DNA of 64,000 bases from JASSUD01 sp031963445 (GTDB lineage: Bacteria; Pseudomonadota; Gammaproteobacteria; Burkholderiales; Burkholderiaceae). Of this stretch, positions 53,558-62,344 are shown piece by piece; position 1 is the stretch's first letter, and each line of letters begins with the position of its first letter. The notes beneath the pieces are model-generated. The model ran no database searches. It worked only from the letters and a program-made list of their open reading frames with translations, and had not been told where the DNA came from. The position numbers and the translations under genes are program-made. The stretch is taken from assembly GCA_031963445.1 (NCBI GenBank), contig JASSUH010000001.1, forward strand, positions 186,001 to 250,000, written 5' to 3'.

Positions 53558-55165
53558 CTACTGAACCTCAGGCGGTGTTTCAAAGGTATGGAACGGAGCT
53601 GGGCTAGGTACTGTCCATTCCAGTCCTTCTGCGCCATCCCAAGGTCTATCGTCGGCCTGCTTAAGGTTTTTGCCAAAATACTTAGGAAAGTACACAGGCA
53701 GCACAATAAAGAGCAGGAAATACACTTGTATTAAACCAAAGCCAAATGCGCCAATGGTCGCTAACTGGTTGAAGTCGGTAAATTGCGCCGGATAATCAGC
53801 GTAGCGGCGCGGCATACCAGCCAACCCTAGAAAGTGCATAGGGAAGAAGGTGATATTGAAGGAGAGCAGCGAACCCCAAAAGTGAATACGTCCACGCTTT
53901 TCACAGTACATATAGCCAGTCCATTTTGGCGCCCAGTAGTACCAACCAGCGAACAGCGAAAACAGTGAACCGGCTACCAACACATAATGGAAATGCGCGA
54001 CGACATAATAAGTATCGTGCAGCGGCACATCGATTGGCGCAATCGATAGGATTAGGCCGGTAAAGCCACCGATCGTAAAGACAAAAATAAAGCCAATCGC
54101 AAACAACATTGGCGTTTCAAAAGTCAGCGCACCGCGCCACATAGTGGCAACCCAGTTAAACACTTTAACGCCAGTTGGCACCGCGATCAGCATCGTGGCA
54201 TACATAAAAAAGAGCTGACCGGTAACTGCCATGCCTGTGGCAAACATATGGTGCGCCCAGACGATAAAAGACAAGATTGCAATCGAAGACGCCGCATACA
54301 CCATCGAGCTATAGCCAAACAAAGGCTTACGCGAGAAGGCAGGCACAATCTGCGAAATAATGCCAAAGGCCGGCAAAATCATAATATAGACTTCTGGGTG
54401 ACCGAAGAACCAGAACAGATGCTGATACAAAGTAGGGTCACCGCCGCCCGCTGCATTAAAAAACGAAGTACCAAAATGGCGATCAAATAGCACCATCGTG
54501 ATCGTACCGGCTAACACGGGCATCACAGCGATTAACAGATAAGCAGTAATCAGCCAGGTCCAGGCGAACAGCGGCATTTTCATCAACGACATGCCAGGGG
54601 CACGCATATTTAAAATCGTCACGATGATATTAATGGCGCCCATGATCGACGATGCACCCATAATATGCAGCGCAAAAATCGCCAAATCCATGCCGGGTCC
54701 CATTTGCACTGACAGTGGCGCATACAAGGTCCAGCCAGCCGCCGTCGCACCGCCCGGGACAAAGAATGAAATGCTTAGAAGTAACGCGGCGGGTGGCAAC
54801 AGCCAAAAGCTAAAGTTATTCATGCGCGCAAAAGCCATATCAGCAGCGCCAATTTGCAACGGCAACATCCAGTTGGCAAAGCCCACGAAGGCCGGCATGA
54901 TCGCACCGAACACCATGATGACACCGTGCATCGTGACCAGCTGATTGAAAAATTCAGGCTGCATAATCTGCAGCCCTGGCTCGAACAGCTCCATGCGAAT
55001 CAGCAGCGCCATCACGCCGCCCACTAAAAACATCGTGAACGCAAAAATCAGATAGAGCGTGCCAATATCTTTATGGTTAGTGGCTAACAACCAGCGCCGC
55101 CATCCATGCGGCATCTCATGCGCATGTTCGTCACTACTTAGATGGTCATGTACGATTGTCGTCAT
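53558..55165 (-). CDS. ctaD: Cytochrome c oxidase subunit I
   Basis: Catalytic subunit with heme a and the heme a3-CuB site. 535 residues, twelve helices. Ligands and channel motifs: TMHGVIMVFG, FWFFGHPEVYIMILP (CuB His and cross-linked Tyr, Glu of the proton channel), VWAHHMFATGM, and HDTYYVVAHFHYVLV. ATG 55165 shares a base with the ctaC stop (TAATG). A 103-bp gap, not a ctaG gene, separates it from DUF2970. Confidence 0.99.
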   Translation of the reverse strand: MTTIVHDHLSSDEHAHEMPHGWRRWLLATNHKDIGTLYLIFAFTMFLVGGVMALLIRMELFEPGLQIMQPEFFNQLVTMHGVIMVFGAIMPAFVGFANWMLPLQIGAADMAFARMNNFSFWLLPPAALLLSISFFVPGGATAAGWTLYAPLSVQMGPGMDLAIFALHIMGASSIMGAINIIVTILNMRAPGMSLMKMPLFAWTWLITAYLLIAVMPVLAGTITMVLFDRHFGTSFFNAAGGGDPTLYQHLFWFFGHPEVYIMILPAFGIISQIVPAFSRKPLFGYSSMVYAASSIAILSFIVWAHHMFATGMAVTGQLFFMYATMLIAVPTGVKVFNWVATMWRGALTFETPMLFAIGFIFVFTIGGFTGLILSIAPIDVPLHDTYYVVAHFHYVLVAGSLFSLFAGWYYWAPKWTGYMYCEKRGRIHFWGSLLSFNITFFPMHFLGLAGMPRRYADYPAQFTDFNQLATIGAFGFGLIQVYFLLFIVLPVYFPKYFGKNLKQADDRPWDGAEGLEWTVPSPAPFHTFETPPEVQ

Positions 55166-56448
55166 TACTCTTTCCTTTTTGCTGAATCGGACGCGCTTTG
55201 AATAACCTGATTTTTACCTGTGCGCACTGCTTCGATTTGTGCAGGTTGCACCACATCACCAGTATGGTTACCCCAAACATTGCGCTGATAAGTAATCACA
55301 GCAGCCATATCGAGGTTATTTAATTTTTTATCCCACGGTGGCATTTGCGCTTTACCGTGTAGCACCAACTGAATATGTTGCGCCAATGGGCCATTACTGA
55401 CAGAGCCGCCATCTAATGCAGGGAAAGGCCCCATGCCCTTACCATTGGTCTGGTGGCAAACAGCACAATTAGATTGATAGACGGCTTCGCCTCGCGCTTT
55501 CAGCTCGTCCATTGCGTAGGTTTGCGACGCTGTCGATTGGCTTGACGCAACAGGCTCAGCGGTTTTTACAACAGCATGACTCTCGGGTATCGCAAATTTT
55601 TCTCCGCGCAGTGTTGCTGCGGCCCATTTTGCATAATCTGTTTCAGATAGAACTTGCACTACCACCGGCATAAAAGCGTGATCTTTACCGCACAATTCAG
55701 CGCAGAAACCGCGGTAAGTTCCAACCTTCTCAGCTTTGAACCAAGTATCACGCACTAAGCCTGGAAAAGCATCTTGCTTCACGGCGAACGCAGGAACGTA
55801 CCATGAATGAATGACATCTGCGGCAGTGGTGACAATGCGTACTTTTTTGTTGACCGGCACCACCAGCGCATAATCCACTTCTTGCAAATAGGTATCGGAA
55901 ATTACGCGTTTTTCTCGCTTTTCGCCCAATACTTGACGCGGCGTGCTGAGGGTAGATATCAGATGAATGCCAGCACCTGGGCCTTGTACATAGTCATAGC
56001 CCCACTTCCATTGATAGCCGGTTACTTTGATGGTTAGATCAGGATTAGTCGTATCCTTCATATCGATAATCGCTTTGGTCGCAGGCAGTGCCATTAACGT
56101 AATAATGACAAACGGCACTACGGTCCAAACGATCTCAACTAATGTACTTTCATGAAAATTAGCCGGTTTATAACCTTTCGATTTGCGGTGCACCATAATC
56201 GAATAAAACATCACGCCGAATACACCGATGAAAATCACCAAGCAGATGATTAACATCATCGTATGCAGCTCGTAGATTTGCTCCGCGATTTTGGTCACCG
56301 GTGGCTGGAAATTCAACTGGTTCACCGCTGGTCCACCGGGACTATCATTCACGGCATAAGCTAATCCATTGAACCACCAAAGGCTCAAACCCAGTACGCT
56401 GTACAGAACCTGTTTATAGGGTTTTAAAGCTTGCTTGATTATCTTCAT
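55165..56448 (-). CDS. ctaC: Cytochrome c oxidase subunit II with C-terminal cytochrome c domain
   Basis: About 427 residues from ATG 56448; a start seven codons upstream is possible. Signal sequence ends near GLAYA, then two helices (MMLIICLVIFIGVFGVMFYS, IVWTVVPFVIITLMALPATK). The CuA domain has VIHSWYVPAF and CAELCGKDHAFMP. A C-terminal cytochrome c domain carries CAVCH near residue 342 and a distal Met in AQMPPWDKK. This caa3-like fusion is usual for Burkholderiales. It accepts electrons and passes them to subunit I. Confidence 0.98.
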   Translation of the reverse strand: MKIIKQALKPYKQVLYSVLGLSLWWFNGLAYAVNDSPGGPAVNQLNFQPPVTKIAEQIYELHTMMLIICLVIFIGVFGVMFYSIMVHRKSKGYKPANFHESTLVEIVWTVVPFVIITLMALPATKAIIDMKDTTNPDLTIKVTGYQWKWGYDYVQGPGAGIHLISTLSTPRQVLGEKREKRVISDTYLQEVDYALVVPVNKKVRIVTTAADVIHSWYVPAFAVKQDAFPGLVRDTWFKAEKVGTYRGFCAELCGKDHAFMPVVVQVLSETDYAKWAAATLRGEKFAIPESHAVVKTAEPVASSQSTASQTYAMDELKARGEAVYQSNCAVCHQTNGKGMGPFPALDGGSVSNGPLAQHIQLVLHGKAQMPPWDKKLNNLDMAAVITYQRNVWGNHTGDVVQPAQIEAVRTGKNQVIQSASDSAKRKE

Positions 56449-56479
56449 TGTCTGCTTACTCAATCTCACTAACTATCTT

Positions 56480-57475
56480 TTAAATACTCGTCTTCTTTGA
56501 ACGCTGGGCGTAGCCGATTTCTTCGACCCGCACCGTTGCATGCCCTTTAGATATCGTTTTCAGCGCAGCTTTCCACGCATGACCATAAATCACTTCGATG
56601 GTTAAAGGAATCGTACCATCAGGCCCACGTTGCGCTTCCAGCGCAGCCATCAAAGCCTTCGTACGTGCGGCGTGGGTACGCCGACTAATGAGGCCATTTG
56701 AGCGATTAGGGACAGCAAAAGGATAAGCCCCCCAACGCCGTACATCGTTTAAAAGCGCTTCGGGCGAGCTATAGGCAATGTTGAGCATTTCCATATCCAT
56801 CACAGGCGCTTCAAAACCATGCTCTACCAGCATATCGCCCACTTCATGCATATCGACAAAATTAATCACCCGCGGATATGCCGTTTCCCCATCCACCATT
56901 TGATAGGCAGTGCGCAATTCTCGCAGCGAATCAGGCCCAAGCATACTAAACATTAACAAGCCACCCGCTTGCAACGCTCGATTCCACTCAGCCAACGCAC
57001 GATCTGGCCAAGGATGCCAATGCAACGCCAAATTCGACCATAACAAGGAGAAAGTATTTGTCGCAAACGGCAGTGCAGCGAAATCAGCTTGTACAACTTG
57101 CCTATGCTGCTCATTCAATACCCGGCGCACAGCGTTACGCCACTGCGCCCACCATTGTTTAGCCGGCCCTGTCTGAGAAGGAGAGGCAGCGCCAGCCAGC
57201 ATTTGCTTTGAAATATCCAAGCCGATAACTGCTGCGTTCTTAAAGCGCTCTTGCAGCGTACCTAAATCATCCCCTAACCCACAGCCTGCATCCAACACAT
57301 ACGTGGGCGCGAGCTTAATATAAGCAAAGCGCTCGTGCATGCGCTGCGCGATTTCCCGAGGTAAAAAATCGACCTCATTAAAGGTTGCCGCGCGACGATC
57401 AAAAATCCGCTGCAAACGCCGCGTATTCAGATCGGGACGAATCGGTGCGGTGTGCGAAAGAGGTAAGGTAGTCAA
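56480..57475 (-). CDS. BioC-like SAM-dependent methyltransferase
   Basis: 331 residues. Class I methyltransferase fold with the SAM-binding VLDAGCGLGDDLGTLQERF, VIGLDISKQMLAGA and LLWSNLALHWHPWPDRALAE, and the C-terminal IPLTIEVIYGHAW typical of BioC (malonyl-ACP O-methyltransferase, first step of the pimeloyl route to biotin). The frame opens with TTG at 57475 and no better start is visible. Next to ctaC as in Burkholderia. No other biotin gene is in the window, so the BioC role is likely rather than certain. Confidence 0.82.
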   Translation of the reverse strand: MTTLPLSHTAPIRPDLNTRRLQRIFDRRAATFNEVDFLPREIAQRMHERFAYIKLAPTYVLDAGCGLGDDLGTLQERFKNAAVIGLDISKQMLAGAASPSQTGPAKQWWAQWRNAVRRVLNEQHRQVVQADFAALPFATNTFSLLWSNLALHWHPWPDRALAEWNRALQAGGLLMFSMLGPDSLRELRTAYQMVDGETAYPRVINFVDMHEVGDMLVEHGFEAPVMDMEMLNIAYSSPEALLNDVRRWGAYPFAVPNRSNGLISRRTHAARTKALMAALEAQRGPDGTIPLTIEVIYGHAWKAALKTISKGHATVRVEEIGYAQRSKKTSI

Positions 57476-57551
57476 TTGCTAAAGCACTCTAAAGTATACT
57501 CATTTGCTTGAAAGGCGCTGAATCAATCATAGCTATTGCGCTAAAAGCGCT

Positions 57552-57703
57552 CTGAGAGCCTGTTCATAATCCTCAGAGCACCCTTAAGGCCGTCATGTTG
57601 GGGTTCCTTCGTCACCCCAATCTACACTTTGGTATTTTCGTAGGTTGGGGTGAGGTACGAACCCCAACACAACCCACTTTTAAAGATCGTGAACAAGTTC
57701 TAA
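57552..57703. repeat. Family B palindromic repeat, copy 11
   Basis: Symmetrical full unit: GAGAGCCTGTTCATAATCCTC, hairpin core about 57597-57621, spacer, second core about 57643-57669 (with GAGGTACG variant loop), ACAACCCACTTTTAAAG, ATCGTGAACAAGTTCT. In the divergent gap between the methyltransferase and comF. Confidence 0.88.
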
Positions 57704-57759
57704 GGCGCGTATTGTCGCAAATTTAGCACCAGTTATTTCCCTTAATCATCAGTTTTAAT

Positions 57760-58746
57760 ATGTTGCACTTCTGCTCCGGCTTATTTACCGCAGCGTTTAG
57801 GCTGCATTCTATCGTTCCTGCTACTCAACGCTGGAGCCGCCAGGCTCGCGAGGCTTTACTGCGCACTGCGCTGCCTTGTCGGTGTGCATTGTGCAGCCAT
57901 GCTTCGCCTTCTCTTATTTGCCCCTCATGCGAGCAAACACATTGGCCTATACAACAGAGGCGCTGCCTACGTTGTGCACTGCCAATCATTAAAAACGCGG
58001 ATACTGCCAGTATTCAAGACGCCGCGCTACCCCTATTGGCGCAAGACGTTCGTATTTGCGGTCAATGCCTGGCCAAACCGCCAGACTTCGATGCGACCCT
58101 CACTCTTGCCGACTATGCCGAGCCGCTGGCTGCCCTAGTCCGCGCTTTAAAATTTAATGCGCGGCTCGCCCTGGCTAATACTTTCGCACGGCGGCTCGCT
58201 CTCATGTTGCAAGAAAATAACAGCGTCTTTGGGCGGCCTGACTTGATCATCCCCGTCCCTCTTTCTCAGCGCAGATTGATAGCACGTGGTTATAACCAAG
58301 CCTGGGAAATTGCACGTCCGCTGGCTCGCCTGCTAAATGTGCATGCTCACCCAAGATTATTGGCCCGTATTATAGAGACATCAGCACAAGCACAGCTCGC
58401 TGTTCAAGCACGACAACGCAATGTACGAAAAGCTTTCGTACTTTCCTCTTCCTTTTCTCTGGCGAAACATGGCAGACAGCGCTTAGGGAATCTCTGCAAA
58501 ACCCCAAGGGCCAAGCATACGTTTGCTGCCAGCACACTAGTACTTAATGAAAAAGAGGAAGGCAGAACGCCGCCCAAAGGGTTTTGCAAACACTCCCTAG
58601 TAGCACCACTGCAGGGATATCACATTGCTGTAGTCGATGATGTAATGACCTCGGGCGCCACGCTAAACGCTATTGCGCGCACTTTAAAAGGTGCTGGAGC
58701 AGCGCGCGTGACGAATTTAGTCGTACTGCGTACAACGCAGTCATAA
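57760..58746 (+). CDS. comF: ComF-family phosphoribosyltransferase-like protein with repeat-derived insert
   Basis: 328 residues, against about 230-260 usual. Zinc-finger cysteines CRCALCSHASPSLICPSC and CLRCALP...CGQC; then the PRTase domain with LVRALKFNARLALA, IIPVPLSQRRLIARGYNQAW, NVRKAFVL and the PRPP loop VVDDVMTSGATL at about 291-302. Between NVRKAFVL and GYHIAVVDDV relatives have about ten residues; here there are about 55, most of them (residues 242-281) coded by a palindromic element at 58484-58602. The frame is kept and the PRPP loop is intact. Needed for DNA uptake in competent bacteria; role otherwise unclear. Confidence 0.92.
   Translation: MLHFCSGLFTAAFRLHSIVPATQRWSRQAREALLRTALPCRCALCSHASPSLICPSCEQTHWPIQQRRCLRCALPIIKNADTASIQDAALPLLAQDVRICGQCLAKPPDFDATLTLADYAEPLAALVRALKFNARLALANTFARRLALMLQENNSVFGRPDLIIPVPLSQRRLIARGYNQAWEIARPLARLLNVHAHPRLLARIIETSAQAQLAVQARQRNVRKAFVLSSSFSLAKHGRQRLGNLCKTPRAKHTFAASTLVLNEKEEGRTPPKGFCKHSLVAPLQGYHIAVVDDVMTSGATLNAIARTLKGAGAARVTNLVVLRTTQS
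58484..58602. repeat. Element D: palindromic insert inside comF
   Basis: Arms TAGGGAATCTCTGCAAAACCC (58484-58504, less its last base for the core) and GGGTTTTGCAAACACTCCCTA (58579-58599) pair at 18 of 21 positions. The roughly 75 bases between are purine-rich. Open throughout in the comF frame. No second copy was found in this window. Confidence 0.7.
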
Positions 58747-58844
58747 TAGCGCCCCGGGTTTCAACCCTTTTTTGTTGCACTAGCTTATTGCCGTATCGGC
58801 ATTCTTTGCTCATCGCCTATTTAGCGTTTCTTTGAGCTGCATGC

Positions 58845-58888
58845 AAAACTTGCCAATTCTTGCCACACAGCCTTTACGCAAGTTTTTT
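58845..58888 (+). terminator. Possible terminator after comF
   Basis: AAAACTTGC (58845-58853) and GCAAGTTTT (58878-58886) form a nine-base stem with a 24-base loop, followed by TT; the T-tract is partly inside the stem. About 100 bp after the comF stop and 32 bp before trmL. Confidence 0.45.
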
Positions 58889-58920
58889 AATAGGTCTGAT
58901 GCTTAATCACTTTGGTCTTT

Positions 58921-59391
58921 ATGTTCAACATTGTTCTTATTGAGCCGGAAATTCCGCCAAATACCGGCAATATCATTCGTTTATGCGCCAATACTGGCGC
59001 ACGCTTACATTTAGTCGAACCCCTTGGCTTTCCCTTAGACGATGCAAAAATGCGCCGCGCAGGGCTGGATTACCGCGAATATATGCAAATGCGCGTACAC
59101 CGTAATTGGCAAGCTTTGCTCGATAGCGAAAAACCCGAGCTTGAGCGTCTCTTCACACTCACCACGCGCGGCACCCATTACTTTCATCAACCCACCTTTA
59201 AAGCCGGCGATTGGTTTGTGTTCGGCCCAGAAACGCGAGGTATTTCCGCCGAAATGCTCGCTCAATTCGCTCCCGATCAACGTCTACGCTTACCTATGCA
59301 AGCTGGTAGCCGCAGCCTTAATTTGTCAAATGCAGCGGCGATAGTGGTCTATGAAGCATGGCGACAAATAGGTTTTCCGGGTGGTATTTAG
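58921..59391 (+). CDS. trmL: tRNA (cytidine/uridine-34 2'-O)-methyltransferase TrmL
   Basis: SPOUT methyltransferase modifying the wobble base of tRNA-Leu isoacceptors. 156 residues from ATG 58921 (MFNIVLIEPEIPPNTGNIIR); the TTG three codons upstream is less likely. Other marks: LHLVEPLGFPLDDAKMRRAG, FGPETRGISAEML and the trefoil-knot SRSLNLSNAAAIVVYEAWRQ. Confidence 0.97.
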   Translation: MFNIVLIEPEIPPNTGNIIRLCANTGARLHLVEPLGFPLDDAKMRRAGLDYREYMQMRVHRNWQALLDSEKPELERLFTLTTRGTHYFHQPTFKAGDWFVFGPETRGISAEMLAQFAPDQRLRLPMQAGSRSLNLSNAAAIVVYEAWRQIGFPGGI

Positions 59392-59758
59392 CGTTTTTTA
59401 AATTTATTTTTTCTATTCATTCAAAGATATCTTCGCCGCACATTTGCAGTATTTATATAAATTGAATGTTGAATATTTTTCTAGCTAATGAATGAAGATT
59501 AATAAAAGTCTTTATTAAGGTTGCTCAAAGCGAGGGAGGCAATATAAAAAAAGGGGAAATTTTAGTCTGATGCAGCTTGCGCCTAAGGGGAATTGAAGCC
59601 TAGCTAGAACCGATACATGGTCATTAACTATTAAAGCCAGTGCTCTTCAATAATGCCTCTTCTTTTAATTACAAAGTCTTTCGCTATCTCTGCGTACAGT
59701 TATCGTACGTTAGATAACATTGAAGAAAGCAATCAATATAAAGCTTGGAGCGTGCCCT
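59392..59758. other. AT-rich intergenic region trmL-orphan gene
   Basis: About 365 bp, AT-rich, with T-runs directly after trmL (GTTTTTTAAATTTATTTTTT) that could aid termination. No TTCG-N16-TTCG box: single TTCG sites at 59432 and 59680 lack a partner. No repeat. GGAG at about 59747 serves the next gene. Confidence 0.4.
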
Positions 59759-60475
59759 ATGCTTACAGACGACGAACTTCTTCTTGCCTTTTTCGGTAAC
59801 AATCCAGAGGCTCTTGCTAGGGCCTCTGGGCCCTCTGTCTTTCCTCCTACAGACGATGAACTTTCCAAGGAGATTCCTAAAAAATCTCCCGAGGAACCTT
59901 CTATGCAAGATCCTGCTTTTTTCTATAAAAAGTCACAGGCAGAGACTTCTTTAGACAATAACTCACCTACTACTTCAGCAGAAAAACTTAATGAACTAAC
60001 TAGCTCGCAATTAGCGGTGATTAAAGCTAGTCTGCCATTCCTTATAAACCAGGTTTTTAAATATAGTTTAGGTCAACCATCGGGGCAGGCTGAGGCTAAC
60101 CTGGGAAATATGAATCGCGGTGACTCATCGCAAAGCAAAGAGTTAAATAATAATGCGCGGCAAGGCAATGAAGGGCCACCACAAAGGGGCCAGCAATATT
60201 TTCCTTTTATCGCAGAGGCGTATGCGGCAAAATTCACCCAAGAAGAGGCTATAAAACTTGTACTTGTTGGGAGTAAGAGTGAGCAAAGAGATATCTGCTA
60301 TGCAACAGCTAGCAGGACGGTCAATGAATATAACAGGCGTATCAAATCGAAGGGAATTGAAGTACCACACAGCGGCAGAACAAAGGCTGAATTGTCGGCA
60401 TTATTAAAGAAAAATGCAGTAGATATTAAGCGAAAAGAGAACCATTTTCTCAGCCAGAAAAAACGTAAACACTAG
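59759..60475 (+). CDS. Unknown effector-like protein with basic C-terminus
   Basis: 238 residues from ATG 59759 (MLTDDELLLAFFGNNPEALA), preceded by GGAG at eight bases; a TTG 13 codons upstream is in frame. The phrase TDDEL occurs twice (residues 3-7 and again near 36). The middle is Ser/Asn/Gln-rich and probably disordered. The C-terminal about 80 residues look helical (FTQEEAIKLVLVGSKSEQRD, ATASRTVNEYNRRIKSKGIE) and could be a small DNA-binding-like fold; the end is strongly basic (DIKRKENHFLSQKKRKH), like a nuclear localisation signal. No known family recognised. Lower GC than trmL and gpsA. Confidence 0.6.
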   Translation: MLTDDELLLAFFGNNPEALARASGPSVFPPTDDELSKEIPKKSPEEPSMQDPAFFYKKSQAETSLDNNSPTTSAEKLNELTSSQLAVIKASLPFLINQVFKYSLGQPSGQAEANLGNMNRGDSSQSKELNNNARQGNEGPPQRGQQYFPFIAEAYAAKFTQEEAIKLVLVGSKSEQRDICYATASRTVNEYNRRIKSKGIEVPHSGRTKAELSALLKKNAVDIKRKENHFLSQKKRKH

Positions 60476-60496
60476 CCAATACCATACAGAATTAAC

Positions 60497-60533
60497 GGCT
60501 CTCAATGCCTTCCATAAAAGGTGAGAGCCTTTC
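60497..60533 (+). terminator. Hairpin terminator after the orphan gene
   Basis: GGCTCTCA (60497-60504) pairs with TGAGAGCC (60522-60529); inside, CCTT and AAGG extend the stem. TTTCATT follows. It lies 22 bp after the stop. Confidence 0.65.
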
Positions 60534-60662
60534 ATTCCATCTAGTTTCAAGTGCAACACTTTAAAAAAAAGATAAAGCTTAATCTCAGAAAAGAGAGCAG
60601 AGGCCAGCCAATTTAACTCTTCATAGATTTCTATAAAACCTGTTTTTCGCACCTTGTCGGCA

Positions 60663-61697
60663 TCAAACCATGGTCTTAGGGAAAGCGGTAGACAGGTTAG
60701 TTTCCTGCTTTGCAGTGCGCTGTAAAAGTACCTGAGAGGCATCGCGTGGCGCGCAGCCTTCAAAGAGTACTGAGCAGACAGCTTGCGTAATCGGCATTTC
60801 TACGCCCCGCTTGTGGGCCAATGCAAGTACCGCTGACGCGCAGCGTACGCCTTCGGCTACGTGACCAAGCGTTGCTAGAATTTCATTCAGAGATCGACCT
60901 TGCGCAAGCTCTAGACCTACTTTTCGGTTGCGCGATAGATCACCTGTGGCGGTCAGAATTAAATCCCCTAACCCCGATAAACCTGTAAATGTTTGCGCCT
61001 GCGCGCCTAATGCTACGCCCAGACGTGTCATTTCGGCTAAACCGCGTGTAATCAGCGCAGCGCGAGCATTCAAACCATATGCCAAACCATCAGCAATACC
61101 CGTCGCAATCGCTAAGACGTTTTTAACTGCGCCGCCGACTTCAACGCCAATCACATCATCACTGGTGTAAATCCGTAGCGCATCATGATGTAGCGCCTGT
61201 ATTGCACGCTCGCAGCAAACGCTAGAAGTGCTGGCCATCGTTAGCGCAGCTGGCAAACCAAGCGCGACTTCGCGCGCAAAACTAGGGCCAGATAAAGCGC
61301 CGCCGCTGTATGACGCACCTAGTGTTTCGGTAACTATTTGATGGGGTAAGGAATGCGTCTGCTCTTCAAAGCCTTTGCATAACCAAATAAGATGCTTGGG
61401 TACACTGTACTGATCGCGCATTGCCTCGCATAAGGCACGTACACCCGCTACCGGCGTCGCAATAATACACAGTGCATCGTCAGCTGCTGCGTGCGCTAGG
61501 CAAGCTGCCAGATCACTACTACAGCGTAAAGTTGGTGCGAGCGGCACACCCGATAAATAAACGGTATTTTCGCGCTTGCGGTTAAGCCGCTCAATCAACG
61601 ATGGGCTACGCGCCCATAGCAACGTATCGTGGTGCTTGGCTAAATGGTTCGCCACTGCTGTACCCCAAGCGCCTGCACCCAGAACTGTAATTTTCAT
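60663..61697 (-). CDS. gpsA: Glycerol-3-phosphate dehydrogenase [NAD(P)+]
   Basis: Makes sn-glycerol 3-phosphate for phospholipids. 344 residues. Nucleotide loop ITVLGAGAWGTAVANHLAKH, LSGPSFAREVALGLPAALTM, catalytic Lys in GGAVKNVLAIATGIADGL, LTATGDLSRNRKVGLELAQG, VAEGVRCASAVLAL. The C-terminal about 15 residues (TAKQETNLSTAFPKTMV) run slightly past the usual end. Downstream of secB by 9 bp, a standard pairing. Confidence 0.97.
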   Translation of the reverse strand: MKITVLGAGAWGTAVANHLAKHHDTLLWARSPSLIERLNRKRENTVYLSGVPLAPTLRCSSDLAACLAHAAADDALCIIATPVAGVRALCEAMRDQYSVPKHLIWLCKGFEEQTHSLPHQIVTETLGASYSGGALSGPSFAREVALGLPAALTMASTSSVCCERAIQALHHDALRIYTSDDVIGVEVGGAVKNVLAIATGIADGLAYGLNARAALITRGLAEMTRLGVALGAQAQTFTGLSGLGDLILTATGDLSRNRKVGLELAQGRSLNEILATLGHVAEGVRCASAVLALAHKRGVEMPITQAVCSVLFEGCAPRDASQVLLQRTAKQETNLSTAFPKTMV

Positions 61698-61706
61698 GTC
61701 GCTGGC

Positions 61707-62216
61707 TTAATGCACAGTAGGGGTGGTGGCATCAGCTGCTGTGCCATCCTCTGGGGTTGACTGTGCCTCATTAGCCGACTGAGCCGCAGCATGTGCGCGT
61801 TGCTGCTCGTATAGCGCTTGGAAATTAATATCAATCAGATGAATAGGCGGAAAGCCTGCGCGTGTTACAACGTCTGCAATATTGGCGCGCAGATAAGGAA
61901 AGAGGATGGTTGGGCAAGCAATATGCATTAAGGGCTCAATTTCTGCCTCGGGCACATGACGAATTTCAAAGATACCGGCTTGCTTTGCCTCAATCAGCAA
62001 CGCCACTTTATCGTCGATTTTCGCCGTAACAGTACCGGTGATGATGCTTTCAAATATGCTTTCCGTGAGCGGCTTTGCCTCAATGTTGACTTCTACTTCG
62101 ATCGTAGGCTCATTGGCGTTCAAAAAAATATCTGGCGAATTCGGCTGCTCAAGCGATAAATCTTTTAGATAAATGCGCTGCATATTGAAAAACGGCTGCG
62201 GGTTTTGCTCCGACAT
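61707..62216 (-). CDS. secB: Protein-export chaperone SecB
   Basis: Tetrameric chaperone that keeps preproteins unfolded and hands them to SecA. 169 residues. Typical FNMQRIYLKDLSLEQPNSPD, KVALLIEAKQAGIFEI, CPTILFPYLRANIADVVTRA, GFPPIHLIDINFQALYEQQ; the Ala/Thr/Glu-rich tail is normal. ATG 62216 with AGGAATTTTT upstream. Confidence 0.98.
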   Translation of the reverse strand: MSEQNPQPFFNMQRIYLKDLSLEQPNSPDIFLNANEPTIEVEVNIEAKPLTESIFESIITGTVTAKIDDKVALLIEAKQAGIFEIRHVPEAEIEPLMHIACPTILFPYLRANIADVVTRAGFPPIHLIDINFQALYEQQRAHAAAQSANEAQSTPEDGTAADATTPTVH

Positions 62217-62267
62217 AAAAATTCCTTTAGATAAAATAATCAGCTAGTTGCAGTAAGCCTATCAAAA

Positions 62268-62344
62268 TCGTAGGTTGGGGGGGGTGACGAAGGAACCCCA
62301 ACATTACAGCCTTAACGGTGATTTTTTGAGATTATGAACAGGCC
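62268..62344. repeat. Family B palindromic repeat, copy 12
   Basis: Core with an extended G-run (GTTGGGGGGGGTGACGAAGG, then AACCCCAAC) at about 62275-62302, CATTACAGCCTTAACGG, and terminus GATTATGAACAGGCC. It joins family A copy 8 directly at GGCCTAAGAACC. Confidence 0.85.

Noticed and set aside
53473..53706. Small frame overlapping the end of ctaD that might be the cytochrome oxidase small assembly protein
   Set aside because: It is mostly out-of-frame ctaD sequence; the part beyond ctaD (about 18 residues) lacks a membrane helix.
59680..59703. hrpII box before the orphan gene at 59759
   Set aside because: The second half reads TTAT rather than TTCG at the required 16-base spacing.
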